This document shows positions 26,553 to 34,881 of a stretch of 64,000 nt of DNA, in pieces (the stretch's first letter is position 1; every line of letters begins with the position of its first letter). Below the pieces are notes generated by a model. It was not told where the DNA came from and searched no databases. It was given only the letters and a program-made list of their open reading frames with translations. Both the position numbers and the translations under genes were made by a program. The stretch lies in NCBI RefSeq assembly GCF_037126175.1, contig NZ_CP146986.1, positions 2,942,501 through 3,006,500 on the forward strand, written 5' to 3'. The DNA is from Pseudomonas sp. RSB 5.4 (GTDB taxonomy: Bacteria; Pseudomonadota; Gammaproteobacteria; Pseudomonadales; Pseudomonadaceae).

Positions 26553-27920
26553 GTGTACATCAAAGGACGTTGCATCGTGTCCGCCTGTGCGCTGCTGTTT
26601 TTCCAGCAGGCGATGGCGGGCGGAATGGATTGTGCAAAAGCGGCGAGTGCCGTGGAGAATGCTGTCTGTGCGGATAAAGGGTTGTATGCGCTGGATGCGC
26701 AGATGGGTGCGGCTTATCGGGAGCTGATGAAGATCTCCGGTGATGAGCAATCTGAACTCAAGCGCACACAACGGTTGTGGCTCAAGACACGTAATCAGTG
26801 CGAAGCGGATATTGCTTGCCTTGAACAAAGTTATCGTGGCCGGCTGAAGTTATTACAGGCGCACCAGATGGATGCCATTGCGCACAGACCGACCGGCATC
26901 GACAAACAGGTTCTGGAAGATCTGCAACGCAGCATTCAAGCGGCCAGCGAGGGCGGCAATCGCGAGGTGGCGGTTGAACGAGTGCTGGCTTCACTGGCTT
27001 TCAACTCTGAAGAGACATCGTTTTCAGGCGACTCCGACAAAGAAAACCCCAGCGAGCAAACGCACTTTCCAGCTTCGATTCCCAAAGACGTTACACCGGA
27101 TGAATGGAAGGCACTGACCGCCACCGAACTCGATGCGGCAGCAGAAACCGGTCAAACCTCCTACTCGTTGCTGGACATGGACGGCGACGGGCAACGAGAC
27201 CTGATCGTCCAGACTTACGCCGGTGGCACCGGCATGTTTACCTACGTGGAAACCTGGCGCCGAGACGGTGACCATTTTGTCAAAAGGTCTCCTGAGCCTG
27301 AAAGCGCGCTGTTCTATACCAATGATCGCGGAGCCAACCAATCGGCATACTGGATCAAGGCGCGGGGCAATATTTACCTCGCCTACCGCAACGGTGCCTA
27401 CGGCGTTGATCACATCTACTTGCTCAATCCGTTGAAGATCAACCGTGAAGTGCCCACCGTGACGGTGCGATATGGCTACTACTTGAACGTGCTCACCACC
27501 CAACACAAGGATGACGGCACCAGCACCTTTGAGTTGGAGCCTGATCTGCGGCTTACGCTCAATCAGGCAATCACCAAGGCGAACGAAGCACGCCCCCATA
27601 AACCGGACACTCAGCGCACGCCTCTTTGCCCGATTCCTGCAACAGGCGCAGGCGAGAGCGATTACTACAGCTACGGCCCGGTGCATTACTCGGTGGAAGA
27701 TGTTTTGGACCTGCCGGTGATTATCGGTAACGAATGCTACATCGGAAAACTGATTGACTGGTTTGGCAGCTACGACGAAAAACATGGCTTGTTCGCACAA
27801 CTGGCACTGCGCAAACCGGACGTTGATACAGAGGGGCGCAGTTACGCGGTCAACGGGCGCCGGCATGTGATCGAGGTCAGCACCTCAATTGGCAAGGCCG
27901 ACGGTGGAGCACTGAACTGA
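26553..27920 (+). CDS. Secreted protein with N-terminal LprI (DUF1311) domain
   Basis: About 455 residues. From GTG 26553 it has a signal peptide (VYIKGRCIVSACALLFFQQA then MAGG), followed by a DUF1311/LprI-like domain with paired cysteines (MDCAKAASAVENAVCADKGL, YALDAQMGAAYRELM, RNQCEADIACLEQSYRGRL), a family that includes lysozyme inhibitors. The rest is unrecognised; it contains an Asp-rich loop, LLDMDGDGQRDLIVQTYAGG, of the calcium-loop type. An upstream in-frame ATG at 26445 would add 36 residues before the signal peptide and is less likely. A terminator follows. Confidence 0.65.
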   Translation: MYIKGRCIVSACALLFFQQAMAGGMDCAKAASAVENAVCADKGLYALDAQMGAAYRELMKISGDEQSELKRTQRLWLKTRNQCEADIACLEQSYRGRLKLLQAHQMDAIAHRPTGIDKQVLEDLQRSIQAASEGGNREVAVERVLASLAFNSEETSFSGDSDKENPSEQTHFPASIPKDVTPDEWKALTATELDAAAETGQTSYSLLDMDGDGQRDLIVQTYAGGTGMFTYVETWRRDGDHFVKRSPEPESALFYTNDRGANQSAYWIKARGNIYLAYRNGAYGVDHIYLLNPLKINREVPTVTVRYGYYLNVLTTQHKDDGTSTFELEPDLRLTLNQAITKANEARPHKPDTQRTPLCPIPATGAGESDYYSYGPVHYSVEDVLDLPVIIGNECYIGKLIDWFGSYDEKHGLFAQLALRKPDVDTEGRSYAVNGRRHVIEVSTSIGKADGGALN

Positions 27921-27939
27921 GCCACTTATCACGAGCATG

Positions 27940-27978
27940 AAAAAGCCCCGCCAGATCATCCTGTGCGGGGCTTTTTTG
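27940..27978 (+). terminator. Terminator after the LprI-like gene
   Basis: AAAAAGCCCCGC...GCGGGGCTTTTTT, 20-50 bp after the stop. Probably the last core element before the accessory island. Confidence 0.9.
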
Positions 27979-28157
27979 CGAGCCTTGGCGAGGCTCTGAA
28001 ACGCAACAGGAAAGACTCAAAATTTCTAGCATCCTATCGTTCACCAGAAACGACTTTCCGCATTTGCGAACCATTCGGCCTGCCGCTAGGATGATGGCCA
28101 TATGCCAAGAAATCGGTGTCGCGCATTTAGCGTAGAACAATGACCAATGGAGTGCTG

Positions 28158-28763
28158 ATGAAAACCACCTATACTTTCGCGCTTGAAGGTCATAGCCGAT
28201 TTATCTCGGAGGTAACAACAATCCGAGAAAATTATTTAGATCCTATGCTTGAAAGTGAAGACTGGGATTACTCGAGTAAGTCTTTTCAAGACATACCCTC
28301 TCTAAGATTGGACTTCAGACCAAAAGCGCTCGGCGGACTTGAAATTGCAGGTACGGTAATATTATTCCTTGGCACCTGCTTTGCAAAAAAAGTTTTTGAC
28401 GAATTCTATGACCGCCTACTAAAGCGTCCTGTCGGCGCAATGGTGGACACAATAATAAAAAAAGTTAAGCTACCAGATCATGCGTACCTAGAATACCGAG
28501 ATATAGTGTACTTTGAAGACATTGATACCTCCGTAGTGATTCGGCTATTGCTCAAAACCACAGAAGGCATAGATGTGGACTCGCTTCTACTAGAAGGCCA
28601 CAAAGCAGCCCACCATTACCTCGAAGCTCATGGCAAGAAAGCGCAAATTCACTGCCATAAAATCGTCGATGGAAAGCTAGATGTTAATCCGAGTTTTTTC
28701 ACTTCCCTAGATCACATCAAAGCGAGTGACAAAGAGCAACTGCAAAGCCAAAGAATTTTCTAA
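28158..28763 (+). CDS. Uncharacterised island protein
   Basis: 201 residues from ATG 28158, which has GGAG at 8 bp; an ATG at 28140 in frame lacks a ribosome site. I do not recognise the family. One hydrophobic stretch (LGGLEIAGTVILFLGTCFAK, near residues 58-77) could be a membrane helix, with mixed alpha/beta sequence on either side and a His-rich patch (EGHKAAHHYLEAHGKKAQIH). The DNA is visibly richer in A+T than the surrounding core genes. It is followed after 59 bp by the GIY-YIG gene and may be co-transcribed with it. Confidence 0.7.
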   Translation: MKTTYTFALEGHSRFISEVTTIRENYLDPMLESEDWDYSSKSFQDIPSLRLDFRPKALGGLEIAGTVILFLGTCFAKKVFDEFYDRLLKRPVGAMVDTIIKKVKLPDHAYLEYRDIVYFEDIDTSVVIRLLLKTTEGIDVDSLLLEGHKAAHHYLEAHGKKAQIHCHKIVDGKLDVNPSFFTSLDHIKASDKEQLQSQRIF

Positions 28764-28822
28764 ACACCAGCCCGCCAAATCGAAATCTTCAGAATTATAC
28801 TCAACCACCAGGGATGAAGCGA

Positions 28823-29674
28823 ATGACGCCAGGCTACATATATGTTCTTCAGAATGAGATTTTCGGTCCATACGTAGTAAAAATCGGTTTAACTAGATTC
28901 GAGCCGGATACGCGGGCTAAGCAAATTTACAATGGCTCGACGGGTGTGCCAATCCCTTTTGACATTGTCACCGCTTACTCTGTAGGTGACTGCAAGCAAG
29001 CAGAAACGGCCATTCACAAAAGGCTGAAGGCGTTTCGAATTCATGGTCGACGTGAATTCTTCCGAACAACTCCCTCGGTCGCAGCCTCCTTAGTCTATGA
29101 GACTTGCGCCCAAATCAACACAACGCTCGGGATAACGCCACCGAAACCGTACATGATCAAGTTACGAGAGCCTAAACTCACTAAATCCAACGTAGAAGCT
29201 ATCGAACGTAGAATTTCAATTCCTGAAGATAGCCAAGAACCAGTCAGAATTGCCTACGATAAAATCAAAAGAGCTCCCGTCGGAACAAGTTCCTTATCAT
29301 CCGACCAAGCTGACAGAATCAAAATAGTCGCAATGTTGCTTTCAAAAATATTTCCTTCTAAAGTGGAGGAGTGGTTAGAGGGCTTCACTCGTGACTCTAA
29401 CCCTGAAAGAGAGCTTTGCGTGTGGGAGCATATAACAAAGGCTTACCTAACAATTGAAGAAATAGAAATTGCAAGCGACGATTTAAAAAACGAAGCATTT
29501 AGCTTACTTCTTCATCGTTCCACCGCCCCAACTGCCGAAGTGTTAGCTGAAGCAAAATTAAAATACATGAATAAAAAATCAGCGAAACGCTTACTGCAAG
29601 CGTACGAGCTGAAACCAAAGCCGCTAGTTATTCAAAAACGACATGATAGCTTTATGGACAACATTAAATCGTGA
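28823..29674 (+). CDS. GIY-YIG family protein (T5orf172 domain)
   Basis: 283 residues. The N-terminal 110 residues form a T5orf172-type GIY-YIG nuclease domain: GYIYVLQN (the GIY strand), YVVKIGLTRF (the YIG strand), the Arg in DTRAKQIYNGSTGVP, and the Glu in KQAETAIHKRLKAF followed by HGRREFFRTT. Residues about 130-283 are unrecognised. AT-rich. I prefer ATG 28823, which has AGGG at 9 bp, to ATG 28814. This domain occurs in phage genes and as a nuclease module in defence genes; the target is unknown. Confidence 0.78.
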   Translation: MTPGYIYVLQNEIFGPYVVKIGLTRFEPDTRAKQIYNGSTGVPIPFDIVTAYSVGDCKQAETAIHKRLKAFRIHGRREFFRTTPSVAASLVYETCAQINTTLGITPPKPYMIKLREPKLTKSNVEAIERRISIPEDSQEPVRIAYDKIKRAPVGTSSLSSDQADRIKIVAMLLSKIFPSKVEEWLEGFTRDSNPERELCVWEHITKAYLTIEEIEIASDDLKNEAFSLLLHRSTAPTAEVLAEAKLKYMNKKSAKRLLQAYELKPKPLVIQKRHDSFMDNIKS

Positions 29675-30015
29675 TATCAGCTGATCTAGTGCAGGATTGA
29701 GTCCAGATGGGAGCAGATAGCTTTTGCGTGGCCAGCGCAATCAGCTTTGAGTGCATTTGAGTAGGAAACGATATGTAAAACTATGGTCTTTCGCAGCCGC
29801 TGGATAGTCAGCCGATAAACCGAAGGCTTTCCCTTATTGCTGATCGTGATGGGTTTGAAGCCAATTCAAATCCACTAGAGGCCATCCCATGAGCACAGCA
29901 AAGACCGCTCGAGGTCGACAACACAAACCGACTCGCTCAGAGGTAGCCGCGGCGTGGGGGGCGCCTGCGCGACGCAGCCAGCGAAGGAAGCATCCAGGTA
30001 ATCGCAGGGAGCTAG
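29675..30015. other. Intergenic or decayed prophage DNA, no intact gene
   Basis: A short open frame begins at ATG 29889 (MSTAKTARGRQHKPTRSEVA) but runs out of phase over the tail-gene remnant that follows, so it is not credible beyond its first 40 codons. I see no other recognisable feature. Confidence 0.4.
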
Positions 30016-30312
30016 CGTGCAGGTCTGTTTCAAACTGTACTTGGCGTGGTCTTTATCGCCATGAGCTCCGTAACGAACGGCGCAACCCTGGCACCAGGTA
30101 TTGCACTCGCAGCCAGCGGAGTCATCCAGATGCTGAGCCCTCAAGCTACTGGCTTGAAGCAAAGCAACTCCCCTGAGAACGCTCCGTCCTATGCATTCGG
30201 CAGCGCCAAGAACACCACGGCGAGCGGCAACCCGGTGCCGATCTGCATCGGCGAACGCCGGTGGGGAGGCATGATTATCTCGACCTCGATCTATGCCGAA
30301 GACAAAACATAG
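30016..30312 (+). pseudogene. Remnant of phage tail assembly protein (lambda gpI-like)
   Basis: The frame reads AGLFQTVLGVVFIAMSSVTN ... GVIQMLSPQATGL ... PSYAFGSAKNTTASGNPVP ... GERRWGGMIIS ... YAEDKT and stops naturally. This is the C-terminal half of a lambda-type tail assembly protein I. An in-frame TAG (30013-30015) precedes it and the N-terminal half is missing, so it is a fragment. It shows that a siphophage-type prophage once occupied this locus. Confidence 0.8.
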
Positions 30313-30473
30313 GTGTTCAGCATTTGACTTCTCTCAAATGAAACCTACCGTCAACCTAAGGAATACGGACGAACGGCAAAAAATACTGTACATACAACCA
30401 GTGACAAAGATCTATCATTACGACTTAGCGCATTTTCGAATGCACGGAAATCCCACAGCTCAAGGATCGCTGA

Positions 30474-31001
30474 ATGCTAGGTTTTTTGATGAAATTTGCA
30501 CTTGTCGCGACCACTATTGCGCCGATTGGATTGACGCTGGCTTTCTTAGTTTATAAAGTACAACAAGATTGCCTGAAAGCACTCCTAGTCGCCGCGGTCT
30601 CGCTGGTTCTTTGCGGTATCTGTTTAGAGATCATAGTTGCTAGCTCAAAACGGCTTAATCGAACCACAATAACAGTGAGCTCTACCAAGCCAGCAGACAA
30701 AGAAATCTCAGGATACTTCGTCGCATACATGCTCCCTATTCTTGGCGGTGGATCTTACTTCGTAGACGCCGTCACATTTTCTTTCTTCGCAGCGACATTT
30801 TTTGTTTTCATCTGGGTTTCAAAAGCCTCCTATGCAAACCCCATACTCGCGCTATGCGGTTACAAATTTTTTGAAATTCAATTGAGCAACGGTGCAAATC
30901 TCTTATTGATCACGAGATCAAAAATACACGTCCCCTCCGAAGTAACTCACGTGCGATATGTAACTTCTCATACAGTTCTTGATGCGAGCAAGGAGCAATG
31001 A
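30474..31001 (+). CDS. KwaA-like membrane protein (Kiwa anti-phage system)
   Basis: 175 residues with four hydrophobic segments: about 7-28 (FALVATTIAPIGLTLAFLVY), 34-56 (KALLVAAVSLVLCGICLEII), 83-96 (FVAYMLPILGGG) and 101-117 (VTFSFFAATFFVFIWVS). The C-terminal cytoplasmic part reads NPILALCGYKFFEIQ and ANLLLITRSKI, a pattern I associate with KwaA. Start ATG 30474 has AAGGA at 8 bp. The stop is 1 bp before the start of the KwaB-like gene, so the two are coupled. In Kiwa, KwaA senses infection at the membrane and works with KwaB. The assignment rests mainly on the partner and topology. Confidence 0.65.
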   Translation: MLGFLMKFALVATTIAPIGLTLAFLVYKVQQDCLKALLVAAVSLVLCGICLEIIVASSKRLNRTTITVSSTKPADKEISGYFVAYMLPILGGGSYFVDAVTFSFFAATFFVFIWVSKASYANPILALCGYKFFEIQLSNGANLLLITRSKIHVPSEVTHVRYVTSHTVLDASKEQ

Positions 31002-31002
31002 A

Positions 31003-31899
31003 ATGGATTTATTCGTACTACTTCAAACCACGCCGCGAATTTTGCGCGTTATAACGACCGCACCTTTGCAAAACGATCTAAAAACTGAGGTTCGCCGCCA
31101 AATCAACTTCTTCACGGCAGACAAGGAAGAAATTGATTTTGACGCACGTTACAGACCACTCGATAACGAGTTACTTATCATTCGAAACTTCGATGACATT
31201 GACGGGGTCTTATCAGCCGTACGCAGCCCTCAAGACGTAGGCATTTGGGAGCCAACAGAGGAAGGGCTGTCAACGGTAAAGGCGCTTTTTGCGGGCGTTA
31301 CCATAGATGGAAAAACTACTGTTATGTTACAGGCGTTCGATAAACGACAAGCTATTACCGCAGGTAGATTTTCTTTATTTTACGATCAAAATACATTTCG
31401 TCGCCTGACCGGCGTAGGTATGACACTAGACAACAAACCTACTGCTGTTTTAAGTCAGAATAGCGCTGCTACCGACCCAGCCGAATTGCGTTTTGTTAGC
31501 CTCCACAACGTACGAAGGCTCTTTGACATGGATGCTTACTACCACGAAAGCACCCAGGAAGAGGTTAACAACTTCTTTAACGCGGAAAAGTTTCACGGAT
31601 TCAATGAGGAATGGCTTAATGCCAATCTAGACAATTGGATTCGCAAAAAAGTAACCTTCATAAATCAAGAGGGAATTCTTGAGCGCTGCACCCCTAGTGA
31701 TATTAGAACTGCTGCAGCGGGCTTCGGAATAACTGTAGATATAGAAGAGTTTGGGGAGCAGTACAAACTTACATTTCCTGAAGACAAGCGGAGGCTAAAG
31801 GAACTCCTCCGTTTCTTAGACGAAGATATCTACCAATCTCCAATTTCTGGAAATAGATTCAAAACAAACTCAAAAACAAAAATTCAGGTTGTAGCTTAA
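31003..31899 (+). CDS. KwaB-like protein, DUF4868 (Kiwa anti-phage system)
   Basis: 298 residues, close to the usual length of KwaB (about 315). Start ATG 31003 (MDLFVLLQTTPRILRV) has AAGGAG at 7 bp, overlapping the end of the KwaA-like gene. DUF4868-type marks include the central FSLFYDQNTFRRLTGVGMTL, the FNAEKFHGFNEEWL region, and the ending LKELLRFLDEDIYQSPISGN then RFKTNSK, matching the family C-terminus (SPLTG...NSK) as I recall it. KwaB is the soluble, DNA-binding effector partner of KwaA. AT-rich compared with the core genome. No terminator is evident after it. Confidence 0.72.
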   Translation: MDLFVLLQTTPRILRVITTAPLQNDLKTEVRRQINFFTADKEEIDFDARYRPLDNELLIIRNFDDIDGVLSAVRSPQDVGIWEPTEEGLSTVKALFAGVTIDGKTTVMLQAFDKRQAITAGRFSLFYDQNTFRRLTGVGMTLDNKPTAVLSQNSAATDPAELRFVSLHNVRRLFDMDAYYHESTQEEVNNFFNAEKFHGFNEEWLNANLDNWIRKKVTFINQEGILERCTPSDIRTAAAGFGITVDIEEFGEQYKLTFPEDKRRLKELLRFLDEDIYQSPISGNRFKTNSKTKIQVVA

Positions 31900-32065
31900 G
31901 GTTTGAGCTGTGATCGGTTACCACCGCCTTCCGCTGGTCCGTCCTTTTGAGTATGCCCGAACTGATACGCGCAAATTCACGTTTATTTGCGCTTTCAGCT
32001 TGATAAGTAACACTCATAGTACAACAGTATTAGTAGAACACCTTAACTGATACGGACAGCACATC

Positions 32066-32684
32066 ATGTTCATCCGCGCATACCTCCGAGCATCCACTGA
32101 AGAGCAGGACGCCGGCCGCGCCCGGGCATCGCTCGAGCAATTCGCCACTGACCACAACAAGGTAATTAGCGAGTGTGTACCTGGAGAATGTCAGCGGCGC
32201 ATCGGCAGATCGGCCTGAACTGGTGCGCCTGCTCAAAGATGCGCGTAAGGGTGACGTCTTGCTGGTGGAGTCGATAGACCGCCTCTCGCGCCTTCCTGTT
32301 GAGGATTGGCAGAAGCTCAAGGCTGCGATCGACTCCAAAGGCTTGCGCATCGTTGCGCTCGATCTGCCGACCAGCCACCAGGGAATGCAGGACACCAAGC
32401 GCGATGAGTTCACCGGCCGAATGCTGGGCGCGATCAACTCGATGCTGGTAGAAATGATGGCCGCTATTGCGCGCAAGGATTACGAACAGCGCCGCGAGCG
32501 ACAGGCTCAAGGCATCGAGAAGGCCAAGGCCGCGGGTAAGTACCAGGGGCGCCCCGTTGATGCTGATCTGCATAGGCGCGTGACCGAACTGCTCAGCGCC
32601 GGCTTGGGCATCCGTGCTACAGCCCGGCACGCTAATTGTTCAACCACAACCGTGCTTCGCATCAGAGACGCGGCATCAAGCTGA
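32066..32684 (+). pseudogene. Serine recombinase/DNA invertase, frameshifted
   Basis: The N-terminal catalytic part (MFIRAYLRASTEEQDAGRAR, with the nucleophile Ser in LRAST) is read from ATG 32066 to about 32165. The rest (YLENVSGASADRPELVRLLK ... LLVESIDRLSRL ... AAGKYQGRP ... VTELLSAGLGIRATARHANC) is in the next frame to 32684. Removing one A from GTAATTAGCGAG near 32167 restores a continuous protein of about 205 residues, so a one-base insertion has broken the gene (or the sequence has an error). The C-terminal helix-turn-helix is intact. Related small invertases switch phage tail-fibre genes. Confidence 0.8.
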
Positions 32685-32877
32685 GATTCCTTGCAACAAT
32701 TCCTTGATATGCACTGATCTGAGTCTGTTGAAGGCGAAGCCATCAAAGTGCTAGCGTCAGACCGACTGCGTCGGAGTGATGACGCGGTAGGCGATGTCTA
32801 GGGCGGCTGATTGACTTCCGGCCTACACCTCAAGAGGGCAAGGTCTTGCCTGCGATGGATAACGAAGGAAAGTAATC

Positions 32878-33411
32878 ATGGGTCTTGAGTACAGGGACAT
32901 GGATGTAGATGTCCGCGCAAATATGGTCAAAGAAGTAACATTCGATCTGGACAAAGGGACTATCTACACGAGCCCACGGCTGAACGAAGAAGGTATCCGA
33001 CTTTGGCCTGACACCCTCAAAGAAGCAGCGGGAAACCACTCCGATGTATGGTTAGCGGGTCAAATCCGAGAGCAAAGATTGCTCAAAAGCCATGAAAATC
33101 GAGCTAAACCGAGCGGCGGATTTACCCAAGCACAAATACCGGTTACAGCCCCAGATACCCTTGCAGAAGGTGAGTTCAACCGATTTTATATTAGAGGGCT
33201 GTGCCTGAAGGCGCTGGCCGAAGATATCCCTTACCTCATTGCTTACCGAGCGCGCCCATCTGCAGCCCCCCGCGCAGAGTCTGAGGCGATAATCGGCAAG
33301 AAATTTGATCCGCAACAGCTACTTGATGATCTGCGTGCAACGACCGGTATCGATACCGTTTTGGGTCTGCCTCCCGGTCCGAACTCTGGACTGTCAGTAA
33401 CCATCCCATAG
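32878..33411 (+). CDS. Conserved hypothetical protein
   Basis: 177 residues with a good ribosome site (AAGGAAAG, 7 bp before ATG 32878). It begins MGLEYRDMDVDVRANMVKEV and has a mid-protein EFNRFYIRGLCLKAL. I recall related proteins of similar size near phages and islands in other bacteria, but no function. No signal peptide or membrane helix. A terminator follows directly. Confidence 0.7.
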   Translation: MGLEYRDMDVDVRANMVKEVTFDLDKGTIYTSPRLNEEGIRLWPDTLKEAAGNHSDVWLAGQIREQRLLKSHENRAKPSGGFTQAQIPVTAPDTLAEGEFNRFYIRGLCLKALAEDIPYLIAYRARPSAAPRAESEAIIGKKFDPQQLLDDLRATTGIDTVLGLPPGPNSGLSVTIP

Positions 33412-33421
33412 TTATCGGTCG

Positions 33422-33464
33422 CAAAAAAGCCCCGATCAGGTACAACCGATCGGGGCTTTCTTTT
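33422..33464 (+). terminator. Terminator at the right end of the island
   Basis: AAAAAAGCCCCGATC...GATCGGGGCTTTCTTTT, right after the preceding gene. Confidence 0.9.
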
Positions 33465-33535
33465 GCCTGTTGCTGCCACCCTGCTGTCACCATTATTCTG
33501 GTGAACCGCGAAATGGCTGTAGGCCTTGAATTATA

Positions 33536-33612
33536 TGGTGTCCCAGGGCAGGTTCGAACTGCCAACCTTCCCCTTAGGAGGGGGATGCTCTATCCGATTG
33601 AGCTACTGAGAC
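33536..33612 (-). tRNA. tRNA-Arg (CCT anticodon)
   Basis: 77 nt with encoded CCA. Acceptor strands GTCTCAG/CTGGGAC, D-loop AGCTCAATCGGATAGAG, anticodon loop within CCCCTCCTAAGGGG giving CCT, T-arm GGCAGTTCGAACCTGCC. Its 3' end faces the accessory island, the usual geometry for tRNA-targeted integration. Confidence 0.95.
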
Positions 33613-33906
33613 ACTGAGTTATCGCGGCCGGACACGGCGCGACGGACGGCGTGCATGTTAACGGCCGGCCCTTGATTTGTCATGTCGTCCGTGGGCTTTT
33701 TAAGTGTAGGCAGGCGCCTTGCAATGCTGCGGGAAGATTTACCGTGCAATTTGCACTCCCCCAAAGAGCCATCATTGCAGATTGCAACCCGCGCCTTGTG
33801 AAAAACCCTTCCAAATGCTTGTTTTTAAAGGACTTCACAGCGGTTAGACTGTTGGCACGACGGCTGCTATGTCTGTTCTCATAACAGAACAAACGGAGTC
33901 CGCCCC
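33613..33906. other. Intergenic, no gene seen
   Basis: A gap between the tRNA-Arg promoter side and the small gene at 33907. It must hold both promoters; I see no convincing consensus match or repeat. Confidence 0.5.
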
Positions 33907-34137
33907 ATGAACAGCACTCTCCTGCTCGCAAACGCAATCGCACTAGCGGTTTTGGTTGGCTTTCATTTTGTCCCCGAGAGTGCTGAACCGGTTGCTCAGC
34001 GTATGCCGCATTATTTGCAGGTGCAGAAAGCGCCGCAGTGGGCGGTGCTGAGCAATCAGAGCGACTTCGCGGCGCAGGCGGTCAATGAGCCTGAGCAAGC
34101 ACTGCCGACGCGCGACACCGAACGTCTGGTTTTTTGA
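33907..34137 (+). CDS. Small hypothetical protein with N-terminal signal anchor
   Basis: 76 residues, MNSTLLLANAIALAVLVGFH at the start forming a hydrophobic helix, then a polar tail. A ribosome site CGGAG lies 7 bp before the ATG. It ends 20 bp before the next small gene, so the two probably form an operon. Function unknown. Confidence 0.65.
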   Translation: MNSTLLLANAIALAVLVGFHFVPESAEPVAQRMPHYLQVQKAPQWAVLSNQSDFAAQAVNEPEQALPTRDTERLVF

Positions 34138-34157
34138 AATATCTTCAGGAGTACAGC

Positions 34158-34337
34158 ATGTCCAAATCAGCCGCAGGGTTTCTGATCCTCGCCTTATTGA
34201 GTGGCGTTGTGCATTTTTCGCTGTTCGAGGAAACCGCAGTCACCCTTCCCCTGATTGGCTGCGGCGTATTTGCAGTGTTGTTTGTGCTGGCCCTGGTGGC
34301 CGGGCGCAAGATCAAATTTGATCCGGTGCTTCGTTAA
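34158..34337 (+). CDS. Small membrane protein, function unknown
   Basis: 59 residues from ATG 34158, with CAGGAG 7 bp before. Two hydrophobic helices (AAGFLILALLSGVVHFSLF and LPLIGCGVFAVLFVLALVAG) separated by a short polar loop, ending with a basic tail. Its last 26 bp overlap the end of the convergent phnN. Confidence 0.7.
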   Translation: MSKSAAGFLILALLSGVVHFSLFEETAVTLPLIGCGVFAVLFVLALVAGRKIKFDPVLR

Positions 34338-34881
34338 GCCGGATCAAGTTCAGCAGTTGCTTAACGGCGTCCGCCAGGTCGCCCGAGTTGTCGATCAGAT
34401 GCACGGGCAAATCAGTTGCCCTTCTGTCCTTGAACAGCGCATTGCGCGCCAGCCTCGCATCGATCTGCTCAGGCTTCTCCCGGCCACGCCTGAGCAGGCG
34501 TTCACGCAAGACCTCGTCCTTGACCGTCAGCAGCACCGGCAACAGTGTCGGGTAGCGCTCAAGCGCCTGACGCAGGTTGGCGCGTGAGCCGTTCACCAGT
34601 ACGCATCGCCCAGCACGCAACCATTCGTCCATTTCTGCCGGGATGCCATAAGCCAGCCCATTGGCGTGCCAGGCCAGCGAGAAGCCCCCGGCTTGCTGGC
34701 GTAGCTCGAACTCTTCGGGCGTCACGCCGATAGCGTCCTCCCCCACGGATTCCGCTGATCGGGTAATTACTCGACGCATGACTTCGCAGTTCAACTCGCG
34801 CAAAGGCTCACGCGCGGCCTCGATCAGGCTGTCCTTGCCTGAACCGGAGGGCCCCATCAGATAAATAAGCTTGCCATCCAT
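34312..34881 (-). CDS. phnN: Ribose 1,5-bisphosphate phosphokinase PhnN
   Basis: A 189-residue P-loop kinase related to guanylate kinase that makes PRPP from ribose 1,5-bisphosphate. Walker A is GPSGSGKDS at residues 10-18; further marks are VITRSAESVGEDAIGVTPEE, LVNGSRANLRQAL and RLLRRGREKPEQIDARLARN. ATG 34881 (MDGKLIYLMGP) fits the family. No other phn genes are nearby, so its role here is probably general PRPP supply or salvage rather than part of a C-P lyase operon. Confidence 0.88.
   Translation of the reverse strand: MDGKLIYLMGPSGSGKDSLIEAAREPLRELNCEVMRRVITRSAESVGEDAIGVTPEEFELRQQAGGFSLAWHANGLAYGIPAEMDEWLRAGRCVLVNGSRANLRQALERYPTLLPVLLTVKDEVLRERLLRRGREKPEQIDARLARNALFKDRRATDLPVHLIDNSGDLADAVKQLLNLIRLNEAPDQI

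Noticed and set aside
29889..30176. 95-codon frame (MSTAKTARGRQHKPTR) as a gene
   Set aside because: Most of it overlaps the tail assembly remnant in the wrong frame.
33536..33612. Duplicate of the tRNA-Arg 3' end as an attL site near 28 kb
   Set aside because: I searched by eye for the T-arm and acceptor sequence near 27.9-28.2 kb and found no copy.
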